From a virus, in IMG/VR virus record IMGVR_UViG_3300048104_000385, positions 1 through 45,855 of that record: a stretch of 45,855 nucleotides of DNA, one strand, 5' to 3'. Each line of letters starts with the position of its first letter. Within the stretch, counting starts at the first letter, position 1. The notes under the pieces are model-generated. The model worked only from the letters and a program-made list of their open reading frames with translations, was not told where the DNA came from and ran no database searches. Positions 30,045 through 38,263 of this stretch are shown here, piece after piece. A program made the position numbers and the translations under genes.

Positions 30045-30437
30045 ATGTCGAAAATTTTGATGGGAATTATAGGAGCTATGGGACTTATAGGGTTTATGTA
30101 TTATAATTTCTCTGTAGTACCTATGAAGACTAAACTAGAAGAACAATCCAAAGTAATTATAGCACAAGACCTAAGAGACCAAGAACAAAAGGCTACAATC
30201 GAAGCCATTCAAAATAATCTTCAAAAAACTTCACAAGAGTTAACAGGATTACAAGTTAGAAATCAAGCATACGAAACAGAAATGAATGAGTATATGGATA
30301 TATTCAGACGTCATAATCTGTCTAAATTGGCTAGTGCCAAACCTGGTATGATTGAGAAAAGAGCAAACACTAGAACAAAGGAGGCATTCGATGCGATTGA
30401 AGCAGATAGTCAGCGTATTAGCACTCTTAACGATTAG
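30045..30437 (+). CDS. Inner-membrane spanin (i-spanin, Rz-like)
   Basis: The 130-residue protein has one N-terminal transmembrane segment (ILMGIIGAMGLIGFMYYNFSVV, 4-25) followed by a long periplasmic coiled coil (TKLEEQSKVIIAQDLRDQEQKATIEAIQNNLQKTSQELTGLQVRNQAYETEMNEYMDIFRRHN). This is the topology of Rz-type i-spanins. The overlapping, out-of-frame lipoprotein gene at 30391 completes a classical two-component pair. Spanins fuse inner and outer membranes at the end of lysis of Gram-negative hosts, which indicates a Gram-negative host. Confidence 0.8.
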   Translation: MSKILMGIIGAMGLIGFMYYNFSVVPMKTKLEEQSKVIIAQDLRDQEQKATIEAIQNNLQKTSQELTGLQVRNQAYETEMNEYMDIFRRHNLSKLASAKPGMIEKRANTRTKEAFDAIEADSQRISTLND

Positions 30438-30885
30438 TGGTTGTTCACTACTTCAACAAGCCCCAAGGGAAGTTGAAATAATAACAAAACCAGTTCAGAT
30501 AGATATTGTTCAGCCAGTAATGCCTAGAGCAATAGACTTAAAAGAACCTAAATGGTATGTAGTTTCAGATACCAAGATAATAGAAAATTGTCTAAAAGAT
30601 CCTGAAACTAAAAAATCAAACTGTAAATTAGGTAGAGAAGATTTATACCCAGAAGGATATACATACCTTGATAAATTTATAGATGATATAAAGAAAAACC
30701 ATGGCGGTGATATTGTATTTGTTGCTATGACTGTTGATGATTATGAGTTAATGTCTTATAATACTCAAGAAATAAGAAGATATATTAATCAGCTCGGTGA
30801 GGTGATAGTTTACTATAGAAATGTAACAATAGGTGATGAAGATGCTGGAGCAGTGGAAATTAAAGTGGAGAAAGAAAATGAGTAG
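30391..30885 (+). CDS. Outer-membrane spanin lipoprotein (o-spanin, Rz1-like)
   Basis: ATG 30391, after AAAGGAGG, gives a 164-residue protein with a lipoprotein signal peptide: RLK then a hydrophobic stretch ending LTISGC, so Cys18 would be lipidated. The gene overlaps the end of the i-spanin gene by 47 bases in another frame, the usual embedded Rz/Rz1 layout. The mature domain (KWYVVSDTKIIENCLKDPETKKSNCK..., GGDIVFVAMTVDDYELMSYNTQEIRRYINQ) is much longer than typical Rz1 proteins, so it may have an additional role. An in-frame ATG at 30352 has no signal sequence support. Confidence 0.78.
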   Translation: MRLKQIVSVLALLTISGCSLLQQAPREVEIITKPVQIDIVQPVMPRAIDLKEPKWYVVSDTKIIENCLKDPETKKSNCKLGREDLYPEGYTYLDKFIDDIKKNHGGDIVFVAMTVDDYELMSYNTQEIRRYINQLGEVIVYYRNVTIGDEDAGAVEIKVEKENE

Positions 30886-31630
30886 AATGAAAGATGATAT
30901 GACGGTATGGGAAAGAGCAGAGATAGCAGCCAAGCTATCAGCAATTGCTTATATGAACCCCAAACCAGCAGAAACCGCATGTAAGAAATTAGGTTTTTCT
31001 TCAGGTAAACTAATCAGTAATGGCGGTGCAGAAGTACTTATTGCTAAAGACCGTAATGACCTATGGTTTGCATTCAGAGGAACAGAACCATCTAAACTAA
31101 ATGATGTTATGGCCGATTTAAAAATTGTTAAAAATACTGCTAAAGCTGGTGGTAAAGTACATGGCGGATTTCAACAAGAAGTTGACGATGTATGGATGGA
31201 AATCGTAAAAGAATTAGAGCATAATGATCAATTAAAAGTAAGAAAAGATGTATATATTACTGGTCATAGCTTAGGTGCTGCAATGGCCACAATTAGTGCT
31301 ACGCGTTATCAGCCTGAAGAACTCTTCACCTTTGGATCACCAAGGGTAGGTGGTAAACACTTTATTAAAAATATTAAATGTCCACATTACAGATTTATGA
31401 ATAATAACGATATCGTATGTAGAATTCCACCAGCATGGTTAGGATTTAGACATCATGGCGAGATGATTTATTTTAATAGATTTGGAGATAAGCAACTTAA
31501 GCCAACATGGACAGATTTCTTTTATGGAATTGGTCAGTCATGGAAAAGATTTAAATTCTTTGATGGCGTAGTAGACCATGGAATGCCAAACTATGTTAAA
31601 GCAATTAAAAAGCTTTCAAAGGAAAAGTAA
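30878..31630 (+). CDS. Class 3 lipase (alpha/beta hydrolase)
   Basis: ATG 30878, preceded by GGAG and overlapping the o-spanin stop, gives 250 residues with Lipase_3 motifs: FAFRGTEPSKLNDVMADL (oxyanion region), KVHGGFQQEVDDVW, YITGHSLGAAMATISA with the nucleophilic Ser in GHSLG, TFGSPRVGGKHF, NNNDIVCRIP (Asp) and DHGMPNYVKA (His). It would cleave lipid esters. It has no signal peptide. Its position next to the spanins suggests it helps to break host membranes at lysis, or it may be a virion enzyme. Confidence 0.88.
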   Translation: MSRMKDDMTVWERAEIAAKLSAIAYMNPKPAETACKKLGFSSGKLISNGGAEVLIAKDRNDLWFAFRGTEPSKLNDVMADLKIVKNTAKAGGKVHGGFQQEVDDVWMEIVKELEHNDQLKVRKDVYITGHSLGAAMATISATRYQPEELFTFGSPRVGGKHFIKNIKCPHYRFMNNNDIVCRIPPAWLGFRHHGEMIYFNRFGDKQLKPTWTDFFYGIGQSWKRFKFFDGVVDHGMPNYVKAIKKLSKEK

Positions 31631-31956
31631 TGTATTTTTTACTAATATTATCACTTAAATCCATTTTAAGTTCTATTATAGGTTCTTCATTCTATAACTG
31701 GTTCCAAGGAACAAAAGGTGGTATATGGTTCCAAAAACAAGTCGATAGATTTATGGCACATGTCGCAGATAAATACGATTTAGAATTAGCAAAAAAGGAT
31801 GCTAAATTTAGAAAACAATATCCACTTATAGCTGAAAGGCTTGATTATGTAGAAAGCGTTGCACATTGCAAATGCGGTATTGAAGAGTTCGACGGTTATA
31901 AACCTCTTATATCTCGAATTGAAGAAATTGAAAGAAGACTCAAAATAAAAAAATAA
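31630..31956 (+). CDS. Hypothetical protein with N-terminal hydrophobic helix
   Basis: The 108-residue protein starts on the last base of the lipase stop codon. Residues 2-22 (YFLLILSLKSILSSIIGSSFY) are hydrophobic and could be a membrane anchor. Then follow WFQGTKGGIWFQKQVDRFMAHVADKYDLELAKKDAKFRKQYPLIAERLDYVESVAHCKCGIEEFDGYKPLISRIEEIERRL, a helical, partly coiled domain. The type is familiar from marine T4-like phages but has no function assigned. It ends the lysis unit. Confidence 0.65.
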   Translation: MYFLLILSLKSILSSIIGSSFYNWFQGTKGGIWFQKQVDRFMAHVADKYDLELAKKDAKFRKQYPLIAERLDYVESVAHCKCGIEEFDGYKPLISRIEEIERRLKIKK

Positions 31957-31966
31957 CACAAACCAG

Positions 31967-31995
31967 TGTACATTTGTTGAGTTTTATGGTATAAT
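31967..31995 (+). promoter_or_regulatory. TGTACA/extended -10 promoter for nrdA-nrdB
   Basis: TGTACA (31967-31972), 17-base spacer, TATGG-TATAAT (31990-31995), followed by the ATATTAA sequence often seen just after the -10 in this promoter family. Confidence 0.8.
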
Positions 31996-32037
31996 AGATA
32001 TATTAAATGAAACACAAATATGAACGGGATAAACATT

Positions 32038-34344
32038 ATGGATATAAATGTCACTAAGAGGGACGGCTCTCTCCAAAGCTTTGATTTAGAAAAAGTACAT
32101 AAGGTACTAGAGTGGGCTGTAGAAGATATTTCAGGAGTATCACAATCTGAAATAGAACTAAAATCTAATATTCAATTGTATGATAAGATACCTGCATACG
32201 ATATACACGAACTACTCATTAAGAGTGCATCTGAATTAATCTCTGAGCATACGCCGAATTATCAATTTGTAGCGGCTCGATTAATCAATTATAAATTACG
32301 AAAAGAAGTTTATGGTCAGTATGAACCATGGTCTCTTGCGCGCATCATCATTGAAAATATTTCACGTGGAGTATACGATGGTGGGATTATGCAAAGTTAT
32401 ACTCGTGATGAAATAGATCAGTTAGATTCATACATAAAACATGATAGAGATGATCTATTTACATATGCTGGAATGGAACAGTTCCGTGGTAAATACCTAG
32501 TACAAGATAGAAAAGAAAAGGTTTATTACGAAACACCGCAAATGCTGTATATGATGGTTGCAGCAACTCTATTCTCAAACTACTCAAAAGAAACTCGAAT
32601 GAAATTCGTGAAGGATTATTATGATGCAATTAGTCAATTTTATATATCACTCCCTACTCCGATTATGGCAGGAGTACGTACTCCAACCCGTCAGTTTTCA
32701 AGTTGTGTGCTTATCGAATCTGGTGATAGTCTCGATTCTATTAATGCTACTGCAACCTCCATTGTAAAATATATAAGTAAGAAAGCAGGTATTGGAATCG
32801 GTGCTGGCTCTATTAGAGCTAACGGTGCTAAAGTAGGTGATGGTTCAGTTGTTCATACTGGACTTATTCCATTCTTAAAATATTTTCAATCGGCAGTTAA
32901 ATCATGCTCTCAAGGCGGTGTTCGTGGTGGTGCAGCAACTGTATATCTACCAATATGGCACTATGAATTTGAGGACTTAGTAGTACTTAAAAATAATAAA
33001 GGAACTGAAGAAGGTCGTGTAAGACACATGGATTATGCGTTCCAATTAAATAAGTTAATGTATGAAAGACTATTAACAGGTGGTAATATAACGTTCTTTG
33101 ATCCTAACGATGTTCCAGGATTGTATGAATCGTTCTTTGATGACCAAGAAAAATTTAAAGAGTTATACGAAAAATACGAAAGAGCATATTCTGTACGTAA
33201 AAAATCTTTACCAGCACTCGAAGTATTTCAACAGCTATTAACTGAAAGAAAAGATACTGGAAGAATTTATGTAATGAATGTTGACCATGCAAATGATCAT
33301 GGTGCATTTAAACCAGATAGAGCACCAATTAGAATGAGTAATTTATGCTGTGAAATTGATTTACCGACAAAGCCATTGGAATCATATGATGACGATGAAG
33401 GTGAAATTTCACTATGCACATTATCAGCAATTAATTGGGGTTTAATTAACCATCCTGGCGAATTTAAAAAGTACTGTGAATTAGCAGTAAGAGGTTTAGA
33501 TGAATTATTGGATTATCAAGCATATCCAATTCCAGCTGCAGAAAAATCTACAATGGCTCGAAGACCATTAGGTATTGGTATTATAAACCTAGCTTATTTC
33601 TTAGCAAAAAGAGGATTAAAATACGATGAATCGGCATTTAAGGTTGTAGATGAATATGCTGAATCTTGGTCGTATTATCTTATTAGAGCTTCATCAAAAC
33701 TAGCCAGAGAAAAAGGTAAAATATCTGCAATTGATGACACAAAATACGGCTCTGGAGTACTTCCAATTGATACATATAAAGGTGCAGTAGATAATTTAAT
33801 AGAGCATAAAGAACGCGTACCTTGGAAGCAATTAAGAACTCACTTAAAGGAACATGGTATTAGAAACAGTACTCTCATGGCATTAATGCCAGCCGAAACA
33901 TCTGCACAGATTAGTAATAGCACTAATGGTATTGAACCACCTAGAGCACTCGTATCTTATAAACAATCTAAGGACGGTGTATTAGCTCAGGTTGTTCCAG
34001 GATACCACCATTTAAAAAATAAATATGATTTATTGTGGGATCAAGAAGGAACCGATGGATATCTCAAGATATGCGCAATCCTTCAAAAGTATATTGATCA
34101 GGGTATTAGTGTTAATACTTCTTACAATCCAGAAAAGTTTGAAGACAATAAAATTCCTATGTCATTAATGATACAGGACCTTGTTAATGCATACAAATTT
34201 GGATTAAAACAACTCTACTATTTTAACACTCATGATGGTGCAGGAGAAATGAAAGACGATGACCATCACCCATACGATAGTGGAACAACTGAAACCCAGT
34301 CAGTAATTATTGACGATGACGATTGCGAAAGCTGTAAAATATAA
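32038..34344 (+). CDS. nrdA: Ribonucleoside-diphosphate reductase class I, large subunit
   Basis: From ATG 32038 (aligning with the usual start MDINVTKRDGSLQSF; ATG 32020 is an upstream alternative) the 768-residue protein has an N-terminal ATP-cone, the active-site region RQFSSCVLIESGDSLDSI, KKAGIGIGAGSIRANGAKV, the NLCCEIDLP segment and CTLSAINWG, QSKDGVLAQVVPGYH and a C-terminal CESCKI redox pair. It reduces ribonucleoside diphosphates to deoxy forms with NrdB. It heads a nucleotide-metabolism unit with nrdB and a glutaredoxin. Confidence 0.97.
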   Translation: MDINVTKRDGSLQSFDLEKVHKVLEWAVEDISGVSQSEIELKSNIQLYDKIPAYDIHELLIKSASELISEHTPNYQFVAARLINYKLRKEVYGQYEPWSLARIIIENISRGVYDGGIMQSYTRDEIDQLDSYIKHDRDDLFTYAGMEQFRGKYLVQDRKEKVYYETPQMLYMMVAATLFSNYSKETRMKFVKDYYDAISQFYISLPTPIMAGVRTPTRQFSSCVLIESGDSLDSINATATSIVKYISKKAGIGIGAGSIRANGAKVGDGSVVHTGLIPFLKYFQSAVKSCSQGGVRGGAATVYLPIWHYEFEDLVVLKNNKGTEEGRVRHMDYAFQLNKLMYERLLTGGNITFFDPNDVPGLYESFFDDQEKFKELYEKYERAYSVRKKSLPALEVFQQLLTERKDTGRIYVMNVDHANDHGAFKPDRAPIRMSNLCCEIDLPTKPLESYDDDEGEISLCTLSAINWGLINHPGEFKKYCELAVRGLDELLDYQAYPIPAAEKSTMARRPLGIGIINLAYFLAKRGLKYDESAFKVVDEYAESWSYYLIRASSKLAREKGKISAIDDTKYGSGVLPIDTYKGAVDNLIEHKERVPWKQLRTHLKEHGIRNSTLMALMPAETSAQISNSTNGIEPPRALVSYKQSKDGVLAQVVPGYHHLKNKYDLLWDQEGTDGYLKICAILQKYIDQGISVNTSYNPEKFEDNKIPMSLMIQDLVNAYKFGLKQLYYFNTHDGAGEMKDDDHHPYDSGTTETQSVIIDDDDCESCKI

Positions 34345-34355
34345 AGGATATATAA

Positions 34356-35429
34356 ATGGCAATACTGAAAAAAAATAAAAAATCTCATTTAGCAAAAAAC
34401 ATGTTTTTAGATGAAGCAGTAGATATACAAAGATTCGACGTTTTAAAATATCCACAAATAGATAAAATTACAGAAAAACAACTTGGATTCTTTTGGAGGC
34501 CCGAAGAGGTAGATATTTCAAAAGATAAAAAGGATTTTGAAGGATTAACTGAACACGAAAAACACATTTTTACAAGTAATCTTAAAAGACAAATTCTTTT
34601 AGATTCTGTTCAAGGTAGAGCACCAAACCTAGCATTTTTACCAATTGCAAGTTTACCAGAAATTGAAAACTGGATTGAAACTTGGAGCTTCTTTGAAACA
34701 ATCCATAGTAGATCATATACACATATTATACGAAATGTTTATGCGGATCCTTCATTGGTTTTTGATAGTATGCTTAATGTTAAAGAAATATTGGATTGTG
34801 GTAACGATATCGCTAAGTATTATGACGATTTAATCGATTGTAATGCAGGTCCAACAAATAAACTTGACCATAAAAGAGCACTATATATGTGCTTAATGTC
34901 AGCTAATGCTTTAGAAGGCATTAGGTTTTATGTGTCATTTGCATGTTCTTGGGCATTTGCTGAACTTAAAAAAATGGAAGGTAATGCAAAGATCATTAAG
35001 TTTATCGCTAGAGACGAAAATACACATTTGGCAGGTACAACAGTTTTAATTAAAAATCTATTAAAAGAAGATAAAGATTATATTAAAATTGCGAAGGAAA
35101 TGGAAGAAGATGTAATTAAATTATTTACTAATGTTATTGAACAAGAAAAACAATGGGCACATTACCTATTTAGAGATGGCTCTATGATTGGTCTTAACGA
35201 AAATATTTTAGGTAATTATATTGAATGGATTGGTTGTAAGAGAATGAGAGCATTAGGTTTAACATGCCCTTACACTGTTCCTAAAATAAACCCATTACCA
35301 TGGACTGAGAAATGGATTGGTGGTGGAAACGTACAAGTAGCTCCACAGGAAACCGAAATTAGTTCATATGTAACTGGTGGTGTTAAACAAGATGTTGATC
35401 AAAAGGCATTATCAGGATTGAGCCTATGA
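34356..35429 (+). CDS. nrdB: Ribonucleoside-diphosphate reductase class I, small subunit
   Basis: The 357-residue protein has the R2 signature ETWSFFETIHSRSYTHIIRN with the iron ligands Glu and His and the radical Tyr (SRSYTHII), the later KFIARDENTHLAGT iron-binding segment and WIGCKRMRALGL. The radical tyrosine is present, so this is a class Ia-like subunit, not a tyrosine-less type. It follows nrdA by 11 bases after an AAGGA Shine-Dalgarno. The C-terminal tail differs from the E. coli type (DVDQKALSGLSL). Confidence 0.97.
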   Translation: MAILKKNKKSHLAKNMFLDEAVDIQRFDVLKYPQIDKITEKQLGFFWRPEEVDISKDKKDFEGLTEHEKHIFTSNLKRQILLDSVQGRAPNLAFLPIASLPEIENWIETWSFFETIHSRSYTHIIRNVYADPSLVFDSMLNVKEILDCGNDIAKYYDDLIDCNAGPTNKLDHKRALYMCLMSANALEGIRFYVSFACSWAFAELKKMEGNAKIIKFIARDENTHLAGTTVLIKNLLKEDKDYIKIAKEMEEDVIKLFTNVIEQEKQWAHYLFRDGSMIGLNENILGNYIEWIGCKRMRALGLTCPYTVPKINPLPWTEKWIGGGNVQVAPQETEISSYVTGGVKQDVDQKALSGLSL

Positions 35430-35620
35430 TGCATATACCATGGTTTACAAGACCTGAAAAAGTTTTACAAGTAGTAAACTTAGCACCAAGTGAATCTTGG
35501 ATAGAAAAATTAACAGAAATACATCCTATGAAACAAATCTTCTGGGCATCAATAATTCAATTTATTGTGTTCGGTTTTATGTTATTTTCATTTTGGATGA
35601 TTAACGGAGTAGTAAATTGA
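35426..35620 (+). CDS. Small single-pass membrane protein between nrdB and glutaredoxin
   Basis: The 64-residue protein overlaps the nrdB stop by four bases. A soluble N-terminal part (MMHIPWFTRPEKVLQVVNLAPSESWIEKLTEIHP) is followed by one transmembrane segment (IFWASIIQFIVFGFMLFSFWMI). It is not recognised. Co-translation with nrdB and the glutaredoxin suggests expression together, not a shared enzymatic role. Confidence 0.65.
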   Translation: MMHIPWFTRPEKVLQVVNLAPSESWIEKLTEIHPMKQIFWASIIQFIVFGFMLFSFWMINGVVN

Positions 35621-35850
35621 ATATAGAAATTTGGGGTAAAGAGCCATGCCCATTTTGCACAATGGCAAAAAATTTATGTGAATCTAAAGGATTAGAATTT
35701 ACGTATAAACACTACGGAATAGATTTTAGTAGAAACGAAATGTTAGATACATTTCCAGCTGCAAGAACATTTCCTCAAATTATTGTTAACGAAGAAAAAA
35801 TTGGTGGGTATGATAACTTAAAGGCTCTGTTAGAATGTCAACCACAATAA
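35617..35850 (+). CDS. nrdC: Glutaredoxin
   Basis: The 77-residue protein has the glutaredoxin fold signature IEIWGKEPCPFCTMAKNLCESKG with the CPFC redox motif (residues 9-12), then the cis-proline segment RTFPQIIVNEEKIGGYDNL. It would reduce ribonucleotide reductase, whose genes lie just upstream, as T4 NrdC does. The start is TTG 35617 with GGAG about ten bases upstream; there is no nearby ATG in frame. Confidence 0.93.
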   Translation: MNIEIWGKEPCPFCTMAKNLCESKGLEFTYKHYGIDFSRNEMLDTFPAARTFPQIIVNEEKIGGYDNLKALLECQPQ

Positions 35851-36005
35851 TAGAATGTAGTATTTGTTTTCATGCTTCTGAAATTTATTATGAAATTGAT
35901 GAAGACGACAACCCAGACCTACTACCAAAGCATTGTCCATTTTGTGGTTATAAAGAACCAGAAGAAGACGATGAAGAAGATTGGGACGATATAGACGATA
36001 CATAA
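35835..36005 (+). CDS. Small zinc-ribbon protein with acidic tail
   Basis: A 56-residue frame starts at ATG 35835 inside the end of the glutaredoxin gene. It contains CSIC (8-11) and CPFC (34-37), two CxxC pairs about 22 residues apart, as in a zinc ribbon, and ends in an extremely acidic tail (EPEEDDEEDWDDIDDT). Such small ribbon proteins can bind RNA polymerase or nucleic acids. The reading overlaps the glutaredoxin by 16 bases and ends nine bases before the next start, so it fills the gap cleanly. Confidence 0.68.
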   Translation: MSTTIIECSICFHASEIYYEIDEDDNPDLLPKHCPFCGYKEPEEDDEEDWDDIDDT

Positions 36006-36013
36006 ATATAATT

Positions 36014-36436
36014 ATGGAATGGTTATATGAAGGTAAAGTGTTTGTCCCACCAGAGAACTTTAGTTCTGATGATTACTATGGTTTCGTTTATGAAATAACA
36101 AATCGTTGTAATGGAAAAAAGTATATAGGAAAGAAGTTTTTCTGGAGTCAGAAAACATTACCTAAAACAAAAAGTAGAAAACGTAGAAAGAAAATATTAA
36201 TAGAATCTGATTGGAGAAAGTATTTTGGATCGAATAAAATTTTATGTGAAGAAGTTAAAACTCAAGGCGAAGATATTTTCTATAGAAATATATTATATCT
36301 ATGCAAAACTAAGGGTGAATGTGCTTACCTGGAAGCGAAAGAACAATTTGATAAAGAAGTACTAATGAGCGATACATATTATAATGGTATTATAAATGTA
36401 AGACTTGGCGGAAATGCAGTAAAAGGGCTAAAATAA
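36014..36436 (+). CDS. GIY-YIG family nuclease-like protein
   Basis: From ATG 36014 the 140-residue protein reads MEWLYEGKVFVPPENFSSDDYYGFVYEITNRCNGKKYIGKKFFW; GFVYEITN...KKYIGKK corresponds to the GIY-YIG motif, followed by the basic helix KSRKRRKKIL. Later an Arg/Glu-containing helix (ECAYLEAKEQF) could provide the catalytic Glu. Stand-alone GIY-YIG proteins in T4-like phages can be homing (Seg-like) or repair nucleases. A late-promoter-like CATAAATA lies exactly five bases before the ATG. Confidence 0.7.
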   Translation: MEWLYEGKVFVPPENFSSDDYYGFVYEITNRCNGKKYIGKKFFWSQKTLPKTKSRKRRKKILIESDWRKYFGSNKILCEEVKTQGEDIFYRNILYLCKTKGECAYLEAKEQFDKEVLMSDTYYNGIINVRLGGNAVKGLK

Positions 36437-36439
36437 CAC

Positions 36440-36468
36440 TGTACAATTAATGGAATATATGGTATAAT
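36440..36468 (+). promoter_or_regulatory. TGTACA/extended -10 promoter with +1 on the start codon
   Basis: TGTACA (36440-36445), 17-base spacer, TATGG-TATAAT (36463-36468). The next six bases are followed directly by ATG 36475, so the expected transcript starts at the A of the ATG. Confidence 0.8.
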
Positions 36469-36474
36469 AACACT

Positions 36475-36873
36475 ATGAAAGCAGAAAAAAGTAATGTAAT
36501 TCAGTTTCCAACAGAACGTAGAAAAGCTGAAGTAGAAGAAGAAAGAATGGACATCATGCTTCAAAACGAAGATGATGCTATTAATGTCTCACATTATATA
36601 ATGGATCTAATACAATCAGCATTAGATGAATTATCAGTAGAATATCCAGATCTTAACATTGATATGGCAGATACTGATGACGTTAACTATAAAGATTTTA
36701 TGGTTATTCTAAATATGCTGGTTAGTTTATTTTTCAGAAGAGCTGGAATGGATCATATCTTACACGAAGATTTAGAGTCATCCTATGAAAAATTAGCTGC
36801 TTTAGTTGCTTTCAGACTAGAGGATTACCAATTAACAGTAGAGGACATTGACGACGAAGATGATATTACTTGA
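36475..36873 (+). CDS. Acidic hypothetical protein, probably translated from a leaderless mRNA
   Basis: The 132-residue protein begins MKAEKSNVIQFPTERRKAEVEEERMDIML, with a conserved-looking NVIQFP box, and continues as an acidic helical protein (INVSHYIMDLIQSALDELSVEYPDLNIDMADTDDVNYKDFMVILNMLVSLFFRRAG). It ends in EDIDDEDDIT. No family is recognised. It has no Shine-Dalgarno and lies at the predicted +1 of promoter 36440. An internal ATG at 36547 is less likely since it would cut off the conserved start. It is followed by RNase H with a 14-base overlap. Confidence 0.68.
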   Translation: MKAEKSNVIQFPTERRKAEVEEERMDIMLQNEDDAINVSHYIMDLIQSALDELSVEYPDLNIDMADTDDVNYKDFMVILNMLVSLFFRRAGMDHILHEDLESSYEKLAALVAFRLEDYQLTVEDIDDEDDIT

Positions 36874-37720
36874 TTATAGCCAAATCGCACTATCAAATAT
36901 TATAGTGCAAAAACTAAATGATGAAAAAATGATTAGACATATGATACTAAACAGTATTAGAATGTATAATAAAAAATACCGAGCAGAATACGGACAAATG
37001 GTTATTTGTGCTGATGGTATGAATACCTGGAGAAAAAGTTTTTTTCCAGAATATAAAGCTCATAGAAAAAAGAAGAGAGCAGAAACTGATTCAACTATGG
37101 ATTGGAATGAAGTATTTAGAATTTTAAATTTAGTTAGAGAAGAACTTAAAGATAATTTTCCATATAAAGTAGTACATATGGAAGGTGCAGAAGCTGATGA
37201 TATTATTGGTGCTTTAGTACAAAATACTCAAGAGTTTGGCAATCATGAACCAGTAATGATTATATCTTCTGATAAAGATTTTATACAATTACACAAATAT
37301 TCAAATGTGAAACAGTTTTCACCAATTCAAAAGAAAGCTGTTTCAGATAAAAATCCTAGGACATATTGTTTTGAACATATATGTCGTGGCGACAAGGGCG
37401 ATGGTATACCAAATATACTATCACCTGATAACTCTTTTGTTGATGAAATTAGGCAATCGCCAATGACACAAAAGAAAATAGCTTATTGGTTAGAAAACTC
37501 CGATAAGTTACAGGAAGTGATGACAACTGAGGAATTCAGAAATTACCAAAGGAATAAGAAACTTATTGATTTGGAAGAAATCCCGGTTGATCTATCTCAA
37601 ACTATTATAAATAATTTTGTAGAGCAAAAGCCAGCTATGCGAATGAAAGTTTTAAACTATCTAATTAAAAACAGATTGAAGAATCTGGTTGAATGTGCGG
37701 AGGAATTTTACAATGGCTAA
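36860..37720 (+). CDS. rnh: RNase H / 5'-3' flap exonuclease (T4 Rnh type)
   Basis: ATG 36860 gives 286 residues: MILLDYSQIALSN (first catalytic Asp), DGMNTWRKSFFPEYKAHRKKKR (DNA/metal site), MEGAEADDIIGALV (acidic cluster), MIISSDKDFIQLHKYSNVKQFSP and RGDKGDGIPNI with the two aspartates of the helix-hairpin region. These are FEN-1 family motifs matching T4 RNase H, which removes RNA primers and flaps during lagging-strand synthesis. A TTG at 36848 would add four residues but is less likely. Confidence 0.93.
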   Translation: MILLDYSQIALSNIIVQKLNDEKMIRHMILNSIRMYNKKYRAEYGQMVICADGMNTWRKSFFPEYKAHRKKKRAETDSTMDWNEVFRILNLVREELKDNFPYKVVHMEGAEADDIIGALVQNTQEFGNHEPVMIISSDKDFIQLHKYSNVKQFSPIQKKAVSDKNPRTYCFEHICRGDKGDGIPNILSPDNSFVDEIRQSPMTQKKIAYWLENSDKLQEVMTTEEFRNYQRNKKLIDLEEIPVDLSQTIINNFVEQKPAMRMKVLNYLIKNRLKNLVECAEEFYNG

Positions 37721-38186
37721 TTTATTAATCTCTGAGGTATTAGCTAATACCGGTAAAAAAAGAGGAAAAGCTGAGAAGCAAAAATATCTAAAAGACAACT
37801 ATTCAGTTGCCTTAATTACAGTACTTAAAGGAGCTTGGGATCCCATTGTAGAATGGAATCTTCCTGAGGGTGTGCCACCTTACACAAAGGACGATGCACC
37901 TATAGGACATAGTTCTAGTAATCTGCATTTAGAGCAGAAAAGATTACCTTACTTTGTTAAAGGTCATCCCTTAGCAAAGGGATTACCAAACAGTAAGGTA
38001 GAAAAAATGTTTATCGACATGTTAGAATCAGTACATCCTGACGAAGCCGATATTCTTATTGCAATGAAGGACAAGGCGTTCACCGGTAAATTCGGTGGTG
38101 TTACTAAAAAAATGGTAGCAGAAGTTTGGCCTGACCTATTTAGTGATATGGTGTTAGATGACGCTATTATTGATAAAGCAATCTAA
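37713..38186 (+). CDS. Conserved phage protein (DUF6433-like)
   Basis: ATG 37713, after CGGAGGA, gives 157 residues: MANLLISEVLANTGKKRGKAEKQKYLKDNYSVALITVLKGAWDPIVEWNLPEGVPPYTKDDAP...FVKGHPLAKGLPNSKVEKMFIDMLESVHPDEADILIAMKDK. This is a conserved helical family of T4-like phages (DUF6433 type) without known activity; LESVHPDEADILIAMKDK is the most conserved part. It overlaps RNase H by eight bases, suggesting translation together with replication genes. Confidence 0.72.
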   Translation: MANLLISEVLANTGKKRGKAEKQKYLKDNYSVALITVLKGAWDPIVEWNLPEGVPPYTKDDAPIGHSSSNLHLEQKRLPYFVKGHPLAKGLPNSKVEKMFIDMLESVHPDEADILIAMKDKAFTGKFGGVTKKMVAEVWPDLFSDMVLDDAIIDKAI

Positions 38187-38263
38187 TTAAAATTAACTTA
38201 ACAGGAGAACCCAATACCTATATTATGTTTTTTTAAATTTTAACTAACCAACAAGGAGAATCC

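Noticed and set aside
36475-36873. T4 gp33 late co-activator, from its place next to RNase H
   Set aside because: The sequence does not resemble T4 gp33; position alone is not enough, so it stays hypothetical.
38187-38263. Possible mini gene after an AGGAGAA sequence
   Set aside because: The only following ATG (38225) encodes Met-Phe-Phe and stops; nothing else is readable in this 77-base gap.
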